Positions 38,713 through 47,322 of a DNA stretch of 64,000 nt are shown here, piece after piece. The stretch comes from Halopelagius fulvigenes. GTDB taxonomy: Archaea > Halobacteriota > Halobacteria > Halobacteriales > Haloferacaceae. Positions within the stretch are counted from its first letter, which is position 1; every line of letters begins with the position of its first letter. The stretch is taken from the NCBI RefSeq assembly GCF_042662625.1, contig NZ_JBHSXH010000004.1:62001-126000 (forward strand), in the 5' to 3' direction. The position numbers and the translations under genes are program-made. Below the pieces are notes generated by a model, which made no database searches, was not told the origin of the DNA, and saw only the letters and a list, made by a program, of their open reading frames with translations.

Positions 38713-39756
38713 CTACGAACGCAGTTCGGAGACGTCGAAGACGGGCTTACAGGTCCCGCCGCTAACGAACGACTCGAAGGCCTCGCCGGCGTCGAGCAGC
38801 GAGAACCGGTCGTCGATGAACGTCTCGGCGTCGACGTCGCCGGTGTCGATCAACCGGAGCGCGTTCTCGAAGTCCTCGTACTTGGAGGCGTAGGAACACT
38901 GTAGGTCGATCTCCGCGCGGACGAGTGGCGAGTACTCCATCGTGGTCTCGCCGGTCTGGCCGATGAGGACGATCTGACCGCCTTTACGGACTTCCTCGAC
39001 CGCAGATGGGAGCCCGGAGGGGTGGCCGGTCGTGTCGAAGACCACGTCGTATCCGATACCGTCGGTGATCTCCTCGCGCCGCGCGTCGAGGTCGTCAGCC
39101 GCGATGTTGATCGTTTCGAAGCCGAGTTCCTCGGCGAGGGGAAGGCGGTAGTCGGCGTCCTGGCCGACACCGGAGACGACGACGGTACCGCCCTGCGCCC
39201 GCGCTATCTGCGCCGTGAGCAGGCCGATTGGACCCGGTCCTTCGACGAGGACCCGATCGCCAGCGCCGACCCGGGAGTTCTGGATCACGGCGCGGGCGCC
39301 GATGCTGGTCGGCTCGACCATGGCGGCGTGTTGCTGTTCGACGCTGTCAGGGATCGGATGAAGGGCGTTCTCGGGGACGGCGATGTACGGCTCGTAAGCA
39401 CCGTCGTGGTCGACGCCCGTGATGACTGCGTTCTGACAGACGTTCTCCATGCCGATCTCGCACTGATAGCAGTCCCCGCATCCGCGGATCGGCCGTTCGA
39501 CGACTCGGTCGCCGACTTCGAACTTCGTGACCGCGTCTCCTACTTCGACGACGCGCCCGGAGTATTCGTGGCCGATGACGGTCGGGAGATTCATCCGCTC
39601 GAACGCGGATTCGAACTCGAAAATCCCAGCGTCGCTCCCGCACAGGCCGGCATAGTCGACTTCGATCAGTGCCTCGTTCGGTCTTGGCTCCGGCCGATCT
39701 CGTTCGATGAGTTCCATTGCTCCGTGGTTACGGCTGGTTTTCGCTAAGCCTCGCAT
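38713..39756 (-). CDS. Zinc-dependent medium-chain dehydrogenase
   Basis: The 347-residue enzyme has catalytic zinc ligands Cys39 (GLCGSD) and His63-Glu64 (GHEYSG), structural zinc cysteines at 93, 96, 99 and 107, and a Rossmann motif (VEGPGPIGLLTAQIA). This is the sorbitol/threonine/galactitol dehydrogenase group. In context it likely oxidises a sugar alcohol or sugar acid. It lies 79 bases upstream of the second Gfo/Idh/MocA gene in the same direction, but each has its own AT-rich box (ataataagg here). Confidence 0.88.
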   Translation of the reverse strand: MRGLAKTSRNHGAMELIERDRPEPRPNEALIEVDYAGLCGSDAGIFEFESAFERMNLPTVIGHEYSGRVVEVGDAVTKFEVGDRVVERPIRGCGDCYQCEIGMENVCQNAVITGVDHDGAYEPYIAVPENALHPIPDSVEQQHAAMVEPTSIGARAVIQNSRVGAGDRVLVEGPGPIGLLTAQIARAQGGTVVVSGVGQDADYRLPLAEELGFETINIAADDLDARREEITDGIGYDVVFDTTGHPSGLPSAVEEVRKGGQIVLIGQTGETTMEYSPLVRAEIDLQCSYASKYEDFENALRLIDTGDVDAETFIDDRFSLLDAGEAFESFVSGGTCKPVFDVSELRS

Positions 39757-39970
39757 AGGGAAAGTTCGGGTATGGGGGATAATAAGGTATTGGGGTGGGC
39801 AGTTTCGATCGATGACCGCCGCACCACGATTGTGAACGTGTCGGCCAGCTCCGCAGCGAAGGGCGATGAAAACGATCCGTTAACTGGTCATATCGAAATG
39901 CAATGATAAATAGGAAACGATCTCCGGTTCCAGGCACGTGATATGGTGTCAAGCCAGTTTGTACATTTGA

Positions 39971-40395
39971 GTGCGAGATATTGACAGGCGCAAACTGCTG
40001 AAAGCCTCGGTATATCGAGCGCAGTCGGTATCGCTGGCTGTAGCGGCAACGGAGGTACGTCGACGGACGGGGGTGGTAGCGGTAATTCCGGCGGTTCCGG
40101 TCGTGTCGAAATCACGTACCGGGACCGGGACGATCCGCAGGCGGTGTACGCGGACGTGTTCAACGAGTCCTACGACGACGTCCACGTTAAAGCGAGCATG
40201 AAACCACCGGAGGAGAAGTACCGGTCGCTTATCGCACAGATCCAGGCCGGTAACGCCCCCGAAGTCCTGGGACTCGACGTCATCTACCTCCCGCGGTTCG
40301 TCGAACTCGACACGCTCGCGAACCTGGACTCGTTCTACCAGGAACTGTCGTACACCGATGGCATCTTCAAGCCGCTGACCGTCTATCGATCTGGA
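39971..40395 (+). pseudogene. Truncated, frameshifted sugar-binding protein gene
   Basis: The gene starts at a GTG with a Tat signal (DIDRRKLLKAS). The frame then breaks near 40009-40013, and the protein continues in another frame as ISSAVGIAGCSGNGG, a lipobox. A Gly/Ser-rich linker follows, then VEITYRDRDDPQAVYADVFN and IAQIQAGNAPEVLGLDVIYLP, which is the start of a family 1 binding protein. It ends after about 125 residues at a junction with an ABC ATPase tail. So about two thirds of the gene and everything after it up to that tail is gone. Confidence 0.8.
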
Positions 40396-40480
40396 CCGGG
40401 TTCACCTATTCGACGGGACCGGAGACGCTGTGTACAACCCGCCGCTGCACTCCGAACGAGAGGTCAAACCGCTCGGATAG
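40385..40480 (+). pseudogene. Last 30 codons of a MalK-type ABC ATPase
   Basis: In a frame different from the preceding binding-protein fragment, the sequence reads DLDRVHLFDGTGDAVYNPP and then HSEREVKPLG with a TAG at 40478-40480. It matches the C-terminal end of XacJ-type ATPases (ETVHVFDARTGEALHN, SEREVTHV). The start of the gene and all permease genes expected between binding protein and ATPase are missing, so a single deletion of several kilobases is the simplest cause. Confidence 0.75.
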
Positions 40481-40601
40481 CCCCTCTGCACCATCAATAA
40501 GGGGCGACGGCAATACCGTTCGCACTGACGCGAATCGCACCGCTCGGCTGACGACATCGAATCGGTAGACCGAATCAACGACAGATCACCACTGAAACAC
40601 A

Positions 40602-42527
40602 ATGAGCGAACACAAGCAGACAACGGACGAGATCGAGCTATCGGACGTCGAAATCGATGACGGGTTCTGGTCGCCTTGGGTGACCCGGAACCGCGACGTG
40701 ACGATCGAATACCAGTACGAACAGCTCGAAGAATCGGGGACGCTGGAGAACTTCCGCCGCGCCCGCGACGGGAAAAGAGAGGGCTTCCAGGGGATGTGGT
40801 TCCAGGACAGCGACGCCTACAAGTGGCTCGAAGCGGCGAGCTACGAGCTCGCGAAGGCCGACGATCCTGATCTTCGAGAGCGGGTCGACGAAGTGATCGA
40901 GCTAGTTGCCGCTGCACAGAGGGACTCCGGCTACATCAACACGTACTTCCAGCTCGTCGAACCGGAGATGAAGTGGACGAACCTCAACATCATGCACGAG
41001 CTGTACTGTGCCGGTCACTTGATCGAGGCCGCCGTCGCTCACTACGAGGCCACCGGCGAGGAGTCACTGCTCGACGTGGCCACCAATTTCGCTGACCACG
41101 TGGACGACGTCTTCGGTGACCGGATCGACGGCGTTCCAGGACACGAAGGGATCGAGCTCGCACTCGTCAGACTCTCCCAGGTTACGGACGACGAGCGATA
41201 TCTCGACCTCGCACAGTACTTCGTCGACCTCCGAGGCCACGACGACCGTCTCGAGTGGGAGCTCGAACACTCCGACGAAATCGGCGGCCACTCGTGGGAC
41301 GACGGCGCACTCATCCCCGCTGCGGGCGGGGGAAGCCTGTTCCTCGACGAGGACGGCGAGTACGTCGGTACGTACGCGCAGGCCCACGCTCCTGTCCGGG
41401 AGCAGGAGACAGTCGAGGGGCACTCGGTGCGAGCGATGTATCTCTTCGCGGGGGTCACTGACCTCGTGGCGGAGACGGACGACGAGGAGTTGTTCGAGGC
41501 GATGAAACGTCTCTGGGGGAACATGACGACGAAGCGGATGTACGTGACCGGGGGCATCGGCCCCGAGCGCGAGCACGAGGGCTTCACCGAGGACTACGAC
41601 CTCAGGAACGAGGGCGCCTACGCCGAGACGTGTGCGGCTATCGGGAGCATCTTCTGGAACCAGCGACTGCTCGAACTCACGGGCGAGGCGAAGTACGCGG
41701 ACTTGATCGAGCGGACGCTGTACAACGGATTCCTCGCCGGCGTCTCGCTGGACGGTACGCGGTTCTTCTACGAGAACCCCCTGGAGAGTTCGGGTGATCA
41801 CCATCGCAAGGGGTGGTTCACCTGCGCCTGCTGTCCGCCGAACGCCGCGCGCCTGTTCGCGTCGCTCGGACAGTACGTCTACTCGAATGTCGACGGGGCG
41901 CTCACCGTCAACCAGTACGTCGGCAGCACAGTGACGACGACCGTCGACGGGACCGAGGTCGAACTCACCCAGTTGAGCTCGCTGCCCTGGTCTGGTGAGG
42001 CCACACTCACTGTCGACGCTGACGGACCGGTCCCGATTCGCCTTCGGATCCCCGACTGGGCGACCGACGCGTCCGTCTCGATTGACGGAGAGGAGGTGGA
42101 CCAGAGCGACGACGACTACGTCGAACTCGACGGCGAGTGGAGCGACGACCAGATCAAGGTCCGCTTCGAACAGGAACCCGAACTAGTCCGTGCCCATCCC
42201 GCAGTCAAGAGCGATGCTGGCCGCGTCGCCGTCGAACGGGGCCCGCTCGTCTACTGCGCCGAGGCAGTCGACAACGATCGACCGCTCCACCAATACACAC
42301 TCGCTTCAGACGCCGTCATCGACGCAGAGCACCGCGACGACCTGCTCGATGGAGTGACCATCCTCGAGGCCGATGCCAAGGTGCCAGCGCTGGACGGGTG
42401 GGAAGGGACGCTGTACCGCCCCGACGACGAGACGGACACCGAGTCCGCACAGCTCACGATGATCCCCTACTATGCGTGGGACAACCGAGAACCCGGCGAG
42501 ATGCAGGTGTGGACCCGCGCTGAGTAG
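40602..42527 (+). CDS. Beta-L-arabinofuranosidase, family GH127
   Basis: The 641-residue enzyme removes beta-L-arabinofuranose from hydroxyproline-linked or other plant arabinosides. The zinc and catalytic set of GH127 is visible: Glu342 and Cys344 in AETCAAIGS, and Cys410-Cys411 in CACCPPN. In the characterised bifidobacterial enzyme the second of these two cysteines is the nucleophile. An (alpha/alpha)6 barrel (for example MWFQDSDAYKWLEAASY and GYINTYFQ) comes first, then beta-sandwich domains. No signal peptide is seen. It directly follows the collapsed transporter operon, so it may once have been the operon's downstream gene. Confidence 0.92.
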   Translation: MSEHKQTTDEIELSDVEIDDGFWSPWVTRNRDVTIEYQYEQLEESGTLENFRRARDGKREGFQGMWFQDSDAYKWLEAASYELAKADDPDLRERVDEVIELVAAAQRDSGYINTYFQLVEPEMKWTNLNIMHELYCAGHLIEAAVAHYEATGEESLLDVATNFADHVDDVFGDRIDGVPGHEGIELALVRLSQVTDDERYLDLAQYFVDLRGHDDRLEWELEHSDEIGGHSWDDGALIPAAGGGSLFLDEDGEYVGTYAQAHAPVREQETVEGHSVRAMYLFAGVTDLVAETDDEELFEAMKRLWGNMTTKRMYVTGGIGPEREHEGFTEDYDLRNEGAYAETCAAIGSIFWNQRLLELTGEAKYADLIERTLYNGFLAGVSLDGTRFFYENPLESSGDHHRKGWFTCACCPPNAARLFASLGQYVYSNVDGALTVNQYVGSTVTTTVDGTEVELTQLSSLPWSGEATLTVDADGPVPIRLRIPDWATDASVSIDGEEVDQSDDDYVELDGEWSDDQIKVRFEQEPELVRAHPAVKSDAGRVAVERGPLVYCAEAVDNDRPLHQYTLASDAVIDAEHRDDLLDGVTILEADAKVPALDGWEGTLYRPDDETDTESAQLTMIPYYAWDNREPGEMQVWTRAE

Positions 42528-42620
42528 CAATCTCGGCGCGGTCAGCGTAGCAGTGACGACGGTAATCTCCTCGCCGTCGTCGCCGGCGGCGGCTCCAACT
42601 CCGCGCTGCCCCATAAAATC

Positions 42621-42651
42621 CGGGGGGCCGTCGACCGGTTCGAACCCCCCG
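42621..42651. terminator. GC-rich inverted repeat between convergent genes
   Basis: CGGGGGG at 42621-42627 pairs with CCCCCCG at 42645-42651. The loop contains two nested palindromes (gtcgac and ggttcgaacc). It sits between the ends of the GH127 and methyltransferase genes, which fits a bidirectional transcription stop. A tRNA T-arm resemblance is coincidental as no other tRNA parts are present. Confidence 0.45.
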
Positions 42652-42657
42652 ACTAGC

Positions 42658-43377
42658 TCAGTCCGGACGCCGCATCGCGACGCTGTACATCGTTCCCACG
42701 GACTCCGATCCGATCGACTCGACGAGGCGATCGATCTCGGCGATCAGCGGATCGCCCAGCTCCGGCGTCACCTCCGCAGCCCTGGATCGGGCGGCGGTCG
42801 CGTGAGCCTTGACGTGACTGGCGGTCCAGGGGACGGGACGGAGGAGTGTCCGCTCTCGATCGAACTCCCAGCCGTACCTGGCAAAGAGGCGCCGGAGGAC
42901 CGCTGACGGGTAGAAGGTCAGCGCCGGACGGCCGGTGGCGAGTTCGGCAGCCGCGTTTTCGACGGCGAACAGGTCGCTCACCGCGGCGTCTTCGGGCAGC
43001 GGATCGTAATCGTCGACGACGAGGTGGCAGCCCGGAGCCGCGACGCGCGTCAGTTCCTCAATGACCGCGGGGAGTGCCGCGGGCGGAAGTACGTTGAACA
43101 GACCGTGCGCGGTCACGACGTCGACGGAGTCGGTCGCGAGCGGCGTGTCTGTGAGGTCCGCTTCGATCACGGCAGTGCGATCGGCCTCGGCGCGTCCGAT
43201 CCGTTCGCGGACCGTCGTTGCGTCGTCGCGGTCGTTCGTCACGGCGTAGACCCGGCGGGCGCCGTTCACAAGCAGCCCGGCGGTCGCGTTCCCGACGCCG
43301 GCGCCGGCCTCGAGGCAGGTCGCCCCGTCGACGGGGCGGTCTTCGAGCGCTGCTCTCACCGTCAGGGGAACGTCCAT
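42658..43377 (-). CDS. Class I SAM-dependent methyltransferase
   Basis: The 239-residue protein has the SAM-binding motif LEAGAGVGN (22-30), an acidic loop ending VIEADLTD and the motif IV-like VDVVTAHGLFNVLP. The methyl acceptor is unknown. It is 14 bases downstream of the aldo/keto reductase gene in the same direction, so the two are probably co-transcribed. Confidence 0.82.
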   Translation of the reverse strand: MDVPLTVRAALEDRPVDGATCLEAGAGVGNATAGLLVNGARRVYAVTNDRDDATTVRERIGRAEADRTAVIEADLTDTPLATDSVDVVTAHGLFNVLPPAALPAVIEELTRVAAPGCHLVVDDYDPLPEDAAVSDLFAVENAAAELATGRPALTFYPSAVLRRLFARYGWEFDRERTLLRPVPWTASHVKAHATAARSRAAEVTPELGDPLIAEIDRLVESIGSESVGTMYSVAMRRPD

Positions 43378-43391
43378 CTATAACCCCAGGT

Positions 43392-44276
43392 TCAGTGGTG
43401 AAGCTGTTCCGGGACGGGGCTCTCGTCGTGGCGAGACCGCTCGACGAGCGACCGCTGGGCCGCCTCGTCCATCCTGTCGTACCGGCTCGCGGCGTCGAGC
43501 ACCATCGTGACGAGCTTGGGATCGCCCGGGCTGACGACGCTAGTTAGGCCCTGCGAGGCGGCGAAATCGAACCGGTCGCGGATCTCCTCTGGCGTGTCGA
43601 CGGGCTCGTACCAGTTCGCGTACGGACGGTCCCGTTCGGGGAGTTCCTCGGTCGGCGGCCACGACCCCTTCGCAAAGGCTTTGATGCCGAGCGTGCCGAT
43701 ACCTTCCTCGTTCGCCCGTTCGAGTACCGCCTGGTAGTCGTGGTCCTCGTCGTCCTTCCCGACGACGACTGGGTTCAGCGGGAACATCACCGTCTCGAGG
43801 TCGTCGATGCGATCGATAGCGTCGAGGATGAGCTGTGGGTTCCCGTGACTGGTCAGCCCGATGTGGTCGATGACGCCCTCGGCCTTTGCCTCCCGCATCG
43901 CCTCGAGGGCGCCGTCGTCGGCCGTGATCCTGTCGAGTTCGTCCTCGTACTCTAGCCCGTGGACCTGGTACAGGTCGATGCTGTCGACGCCGAGGCGGTC
44001 GAGCGACTGTTCGAGCTTTCGTTTCGTCCCCTCGTGTCCCCGCTCCTGCGTTTTGCACCCGAGGAAGATGTCCTCACGATGCTGGCGGAGTTTCGGTCCT
44101 AACTTCAGTTCGGCGTCGCCGTAGGTCGGCGCCACGTCGAAGTGATTGACCCCGTGATCGAGGACGAGTTCCACCATCTGGTCGGCCCCCTCCTGTTCGA
44201 GCCAGTTCAGCGCGATTGTGCCGAACGTCATCACGGTGCTCTCGTGGTCGGTCTCGCCCAGTGGGCGCGTTTCCAT
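43392..44276 (-). CDS. Aldo/keto reductase
   Basis: The 294-residue enzyme has the catalytic tetrad Asp47, Tyr52 (FDVAPTYGD), Lys75 (LGCKT) and His106 (QVHGL). It reduces an aldehyde or ketone with NADPH or does the reverse. The ATG at 44276 was chosen because METRPLGET is the normal start of the family; the open frame continues to 44375 but without family resemblance. It may act on sugars, given the setting. Confidence 0.87.
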   Translation of the reverse strand: METRPLGETDHESTVMTFGTIALNWLEQEGADQMVELVLDHGVNHFDVAPTYGDAELKLGPKLRQHREDIFLGCKTQERGHEGTKRKLEQSLDRLGVDSIDLYQVHGLEYEDELDRITADDGALEAMREAKAEGVIDHIGLTSHGNPQLILDAIDRIDDLETVMFPLNPVVVGKDDEDHDYQAVLERANEEGIGTLGIKAFAKGSWPPTEELPERDRPYANWYEPVDTPEEIRDRFDFAASQGLTSVVSPGDPKLVTMVLDAASRYDRMDEAAQRSLVERSRHDESPVPEQLHH

Positions 44277-44380
44277 ATCCGTGAATTCGGGGCGGGACAC
44301 ATAACCGTTAGTGGCCGGTTCACCTCCGTCATAGAAGTATTCCGGTGACCGGTAGATCGGATCCTGTCGCGGCACTATCC

Positions 44381-44499
44381 CGAGTTCGGGAGGCTCTGGT
44401 AGTACGATCGGAAGAATACCGTGCAGATCGGAATTCCGTAGGTGATCTGAGTGATTATCAGCGGCACGAGGGTCGCATGGTACTCCCGCAGGAACGGGG
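44381..44499 (-). pseudogene. Internal fragment of an xacI-like permease gene
   Basis: This 119-base stretch is a close imperfect copy of 47658-47775 inside xacI. Translated leftward it gives ATLVPLIITQITYGIPI and CTVFFRSYYQSLPNS, against NLVPLIITHIAYGIPICTI in XacI. Nothing else of the permease gene remains here. It lies just left of the regulator relic, in the same order and orientation as xacI and xacR in the intact block. Confidence 0.85.
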
Positions 44500-44521
44500 A
44501 CGTCCGAAGCGTGGCCTTCGG

Positions 44522-44797
44522 ATTCGTCGGCGTCCTTTGATTCTCTATTACAGAACGAACCCCGGTTGTTCGAACGAGGTTCGTTACAGACGTAGCTTCG
44601 TAACGGCTTCGAAGCCGGCGAACAGGGTCAGAGAGGCGGCCCGAAAGGGGAGAGACCGGTTCCGAAACAGAGACGAGTCCTCGGGAATCGATGGTGAATT
44701 CGACGGCGTTCGCCGCGCTGAGGACCTGTTCGGGGGACTCGCCGTGGGAGGTGATCGTCGCTGACGCAACTCGCCGGGGCGGAGACGCGTATCGCGC
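44522..44797. repeat. Imperfect direct repeat of 51051-51325
   Basis: About 275 bases are shared by this stretch and 51051-51325, with identity of roughly 80 percent by eye. Both copies run from attcgtcggcg through ctctaytacagaacgaac and a stem-loop, into the 3' end of an IclR-type gene, ending near atcgcgcc. They flank the xac ABC operon as direct repeats about 6.5 kb apart. Confidence 0.88.
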
Positions 44798-44815
44798 CGC
44801 CGTGTTGAGCACCAT
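44686..44815 (-). pseudogene. C-terminal remnant of an xacR-like IclR regulator
   Basis: Leftward translation in two frames gives AIRVSAPASCVSDDHL and ESPEQVLSAANAVEFTID. These match ISVSAPASRVSDDDL and EFSEQVLSAANVVELNI at the end of XacR. A frameshift divides the two parts, the normal stop is lost, and the whole DNA-binding and middle part is absent. A TATA-like box (tttaaaag, leftward, about 44819-44829) and a palindrome remain just upstream, so the promoter outlived the gene. Confidence 0.83.
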
Positions 44816-44834
44816 TCTCTTTTAAATCACACCC

Positions 44835-44851
44835 GTTCTGTTTTAGAGAAC
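44835..44851. promoter_or_regulatory. GTTCT-N7-AGAAC palindrome at the regulator relic's promoter
   Basis: The site reads GTTCT, GTTTTAG, AGAAC and lies just upstream of the TATA-like box of the regulator relic. The intact xacR gene has the equivalent site at 52000-52016 in the same place. This conservation suggests that it is the operator for the IclR protein. Confidence 0.55.
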
Positions 44852-45017
44852 AGAGGGGAGGAGAGTCGAGGTGCATCGGCAACGTCCGTTCCGGTGGCGA
44901 CCGTCGCAGTGTCAGTGACGAGCGTCTCGTCGTTGACGTGGCGACCGAGCGCCTGCGGCCTGTGCGTTCGCTCGAACACGAACGGAGAGTGGGGACGAAA
45001 AGAAGAGAGCGACGACG

Positions 45018-46169
45018 CTACGGAGTGGCGAACCGTCCGCTGCTCTCCACGCGGCGATTGTGGACGGCCTCGCCCGTACTCTGCTCGAACAGGTGGACCA
45101 TCTCCGGCGGAATCCTGACGACGACGGTAGAGCCCTCCTCGACCGCTTGCGGCTCCTCCGTGACGGCGACCAGATCGTCTTCCGCCCGGTCGTCCGAGAA
45201 CGACAGGTGGACGACGTTCTCGTCGCCCATCGGTTCGACGACGGTCGCGACCATCTCGAACTCGTGGCCCGAGTCGCCGCCGACGCGCGCCCGCGACAGC
45301 ACTTCTATGTCCTCCGGACGGACGCCGACGACGGCGTCATCGACGCCCTCGGCCGCCGCGACGATGTCGTCGTCGAGTTCGTACTCCAAGTCGTCGGTGA
45401 CGAACGTCGTCCCCGATATCCGCCCGCGCAGGAAGTTCATCGAAGGCTCCCCGATGAACTCGGCGACGAACAGGTTGGACGGCTCGTGGTACAGTTCGAG
45501 CGGTTCGCCCAACTGCTGGAGGTGACCGTCGTTCATCACGGCGATTCGGTCACCCATCGTCATCGCCTCCGTCTGGTCGTGCGTGACGTACACCGTCGTG
45601 ACGTCCAGTTGCTCCTGTAGCTGCTGGAGTTCGGTGCGCATCTGCGCCCGGAGTTTCGCGTCCAGGTTCGACAGCGGTTCGTCCATCAGGAATACCTCCG
45701 GGTCACGCACGATGGCGCGACCGAGCGCGACGCGCTGCTGTTGCCCGCCGGACAACTGACCGGGCTTTCGGTCGAGCAGGTCGCCGATGCCCATCATCCC
45801 CGCAACCTCTTCGACGCGCTCGGAGATATCGGCTTTCGCCATGTCCGTCGACTCCTCCAGTCCGAAGGACATGTTGCGTTCGGCCGTCAGATGCGGGTAC
45901 AGCGCGTAGGACTGGAACACCATCGCGATGTCTCGGTCCTGCGTCTTGACGTCGTTCAACACCTGGTCGCCGAGTCGGATCTCGCCGTGCGTCACCGTTT
46001 CGAGGCCGGCGATCATCCGGAGCGTGGTGGACTTCCCGCATCCGGAGGGGCCGACGAGGACGAGGAACTCACCGTCTGCGATGTCGACGGAGACTCCGTC
46101 AACCGCGACGATGTCCTCTCCGTCGTCGTCGAACACCTTCGTCACGTCGTCGAGTAGTAGTCGGGACAT
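45018..46169 (-). CDS. xacK: Xylose/arabinose ABC importer ATPase XacK
   Basis: The 383-residue ATPase has Walker A GPSGCGKST at residues 40-48, signature LSGGQQQRV, Walker B VFLMDEPLSNLDAKL, H-loop VTHDQTEA and C-terminal TOBE domains (VGVRPEDIEVLS). It is the last gene of the operon, two bases after xacJ. In Haloferax the pentose importer XacGHIJK has two different ATPases, as here, so a XacJ-XacK heterodimer likely drives the two permeases. Confidence 0.9.
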   Translation of the reverse strand: MSRLLLDDVTKVFDDDGEDIVAVDGVSVDIADGEFLVLVGPSGCGKSTTLRMIAGLETVTHGEIRLGDQVLNDVKTQDRDIAMVFQSYALYPHLTAERNMSFGLEESTDMAKADISERVEEVAGMMGIGDLLDRKPGQLSGGQQQRVALGRAIVRDPEVFLMDEPLSNLDAKLRAQMRTELQQLQEQLDVTTVYVTHDQTEAMTMGDRIAVMNDGHLQQLGEPLELYHEPSNLFVAEFIGEPSMNFLRGRISGTTFVTDDLEYELDDDIVAAAEGVDDAVVGVRPEDIEVLSRARVGGDSGHEFEMVATVVEPMGDENVVHLSFSDDRAEDDLVAVTEEPQAVEEGSTVVVRIPPEMVHLFEQSTGEAVHNRRVESSGRFATP

Positions 46170-46171
46170 GG

Positions 46172-47320
46172 TCAGACGTGCGTCACCTCCCTCTCGGAGT
46201 CGAGGCGACGGTTGTGGAGCGCCTCGCCGGTCCGCGCGTCGAACACGTGGACCGTCTCGGGATCGATACTGGCGACCACTCGCATCCCCGGTTCGGGGTC
46301 GTCGGTGCCGCCGACGACGGCCTGCAGGAGGGGCTCTCTGTCCGTCTCGCCGACGGGGTTGAGGTAGACGATGTTCTCGTTGCCGTGCGGTTCGACGACC
46401 GCCACTTCCATCGGGAACTGGTGGTCGCCGAGCGTCGCCTCGGCCCCGTCGCGGGCGGGGTGGAGTTCGAGGTCCTCCGGGCGGACGCCGAGCACCACCT
46501 CGGAGGCGCCGTCGACGTGCTCTCGCATCCGCTCGTCGAACGGGTACTCGATGTGCTCGCCGCGGTAGACGCCGTCGTCGTACGTCCCCTCGACGAAGTT
46601 CATCATCGGTTCACCGATGAAACCGGCGACGAACCGATTCACCGGCTCGTGGTACAGTTCGAGCGGTTCGCCGACCTGCTGGAGCTCGCCGTCGTTCATC
46701 ACGGCGATGCGATCGCCCATCGTCATCGCCTCCGTTTGATTGTGCGTGACGTACACCGTCGTGACGCCGAATCGGTTCTGGAGCCGTTGGAGTTCGGTGC
46801 GCATCTGCGCCCGGAGTTTCGCGTCCAAGTTCGACAGCGGTTCGTCCATCAGGAATACCTCCGGGTCACGCACGATGGCGCGGCCGAGTGCGACGCGCTG
46901 TTGCTGTCCGCCCGAGAGTTCGTCGGGTTTGCGGTCGAGGAGGTCCGCGATACCGAGCATCTCTCCGATCTCTTCGACGCGTTCGTCGCGTTCCTCGGCC
47001 GTGTAGCCCTCCTCCTCTTCGAGGCCGAAGCGCATGTTCTGTCTGACGGTCATGTGCGGATACAGCGCGTAGTCCTGGAATACCATCGCGATGTCCCGGT
47101 TCTGCGGGACGCGGTAGTTCATGTGGTCGCCCGCGATGTAGATGTCGCCGGAACTCGCGGTCTCCAACCCGGCGAGACACCGGAGCGTGGTGGACTTCCC
47201 GCATCCGGAGGGGCCGACGAGGACGAGGAACTCCCCGTCCTCGATGTCGAGGCTCAGCCTGTCGACCGCCGTCGTGCTTCCGAACCGCTTCGTCAGATTG
47301 TTGATCTCAATTTGTCCCAT
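46172..47320 (-). CDS. xacJ: Xylose/arabinose ABC importer ATPase XacJ
   Basis: The 382-residue ATPase has Walker A GPSGCGKST at 36-44, the Q-loop VFQDYALYPH, signature LSGGQQQRV, Walker B VFLMDEPLSNLDAKL and TOBE domains starting LGVRPEDLEL. It is separated by two bases from the permease gene before it and from xacK after it. The two ATPases are clear paralogues. The C-terminal end (TVHVFDARTGEALHN, SEREVTHV) closely resembles the ATPase remnant at 40385-40480, suggesting that the collapsed operon there was of the same type. Confidence 0.9.
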   Translation of the reverse strand: MGQIEINNLTKRFGSTTAVDRLSLDIEDGEFLVLVGPSGCGKSTTLRCLAGLETASSGDIYIAGDHMNYRVPQNRDIAMVFQDYALYPHMTVRQNMRFGLEEEEGYTAEERDERVEEIGEMLGIADLLDRKPDELSGGQQQRVALGRAIVRDPEVFLMDEPLSNLDAKLRAQMRTELQRLQNRFGVTTVYVTHNQTEAMTMGDRIAVMNDGELQQVGEPLELYHEPVNRFVAGFIGEPMMNFVEGTYDDGVYRGEHIEYPFDERMREHVDGASEVVLGVRPEDLELHPARDGAEATLGDHQFPMEVAVVEPHGNENIVYLNPVGETDREPLLQAVVGGTDDPEPGMRVVASIDPETVHVFDARTGEALHNRRLDSEREVTHV

Positions 47321-47322
47321 GA

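Noticed and set aside
42632..42665. Possible tRNA because of GGTTCGAACC followed by TAGCTCAG
   Set aside because: The T-arm-like and D-arm-like pieces are in the wrong order and too close. No anticodon arm or acceptor stem can be drawn. The TAGCTCAG part overlaps the methyltransferase stop codon, and the rest is explained by a GC-rich hairpin.
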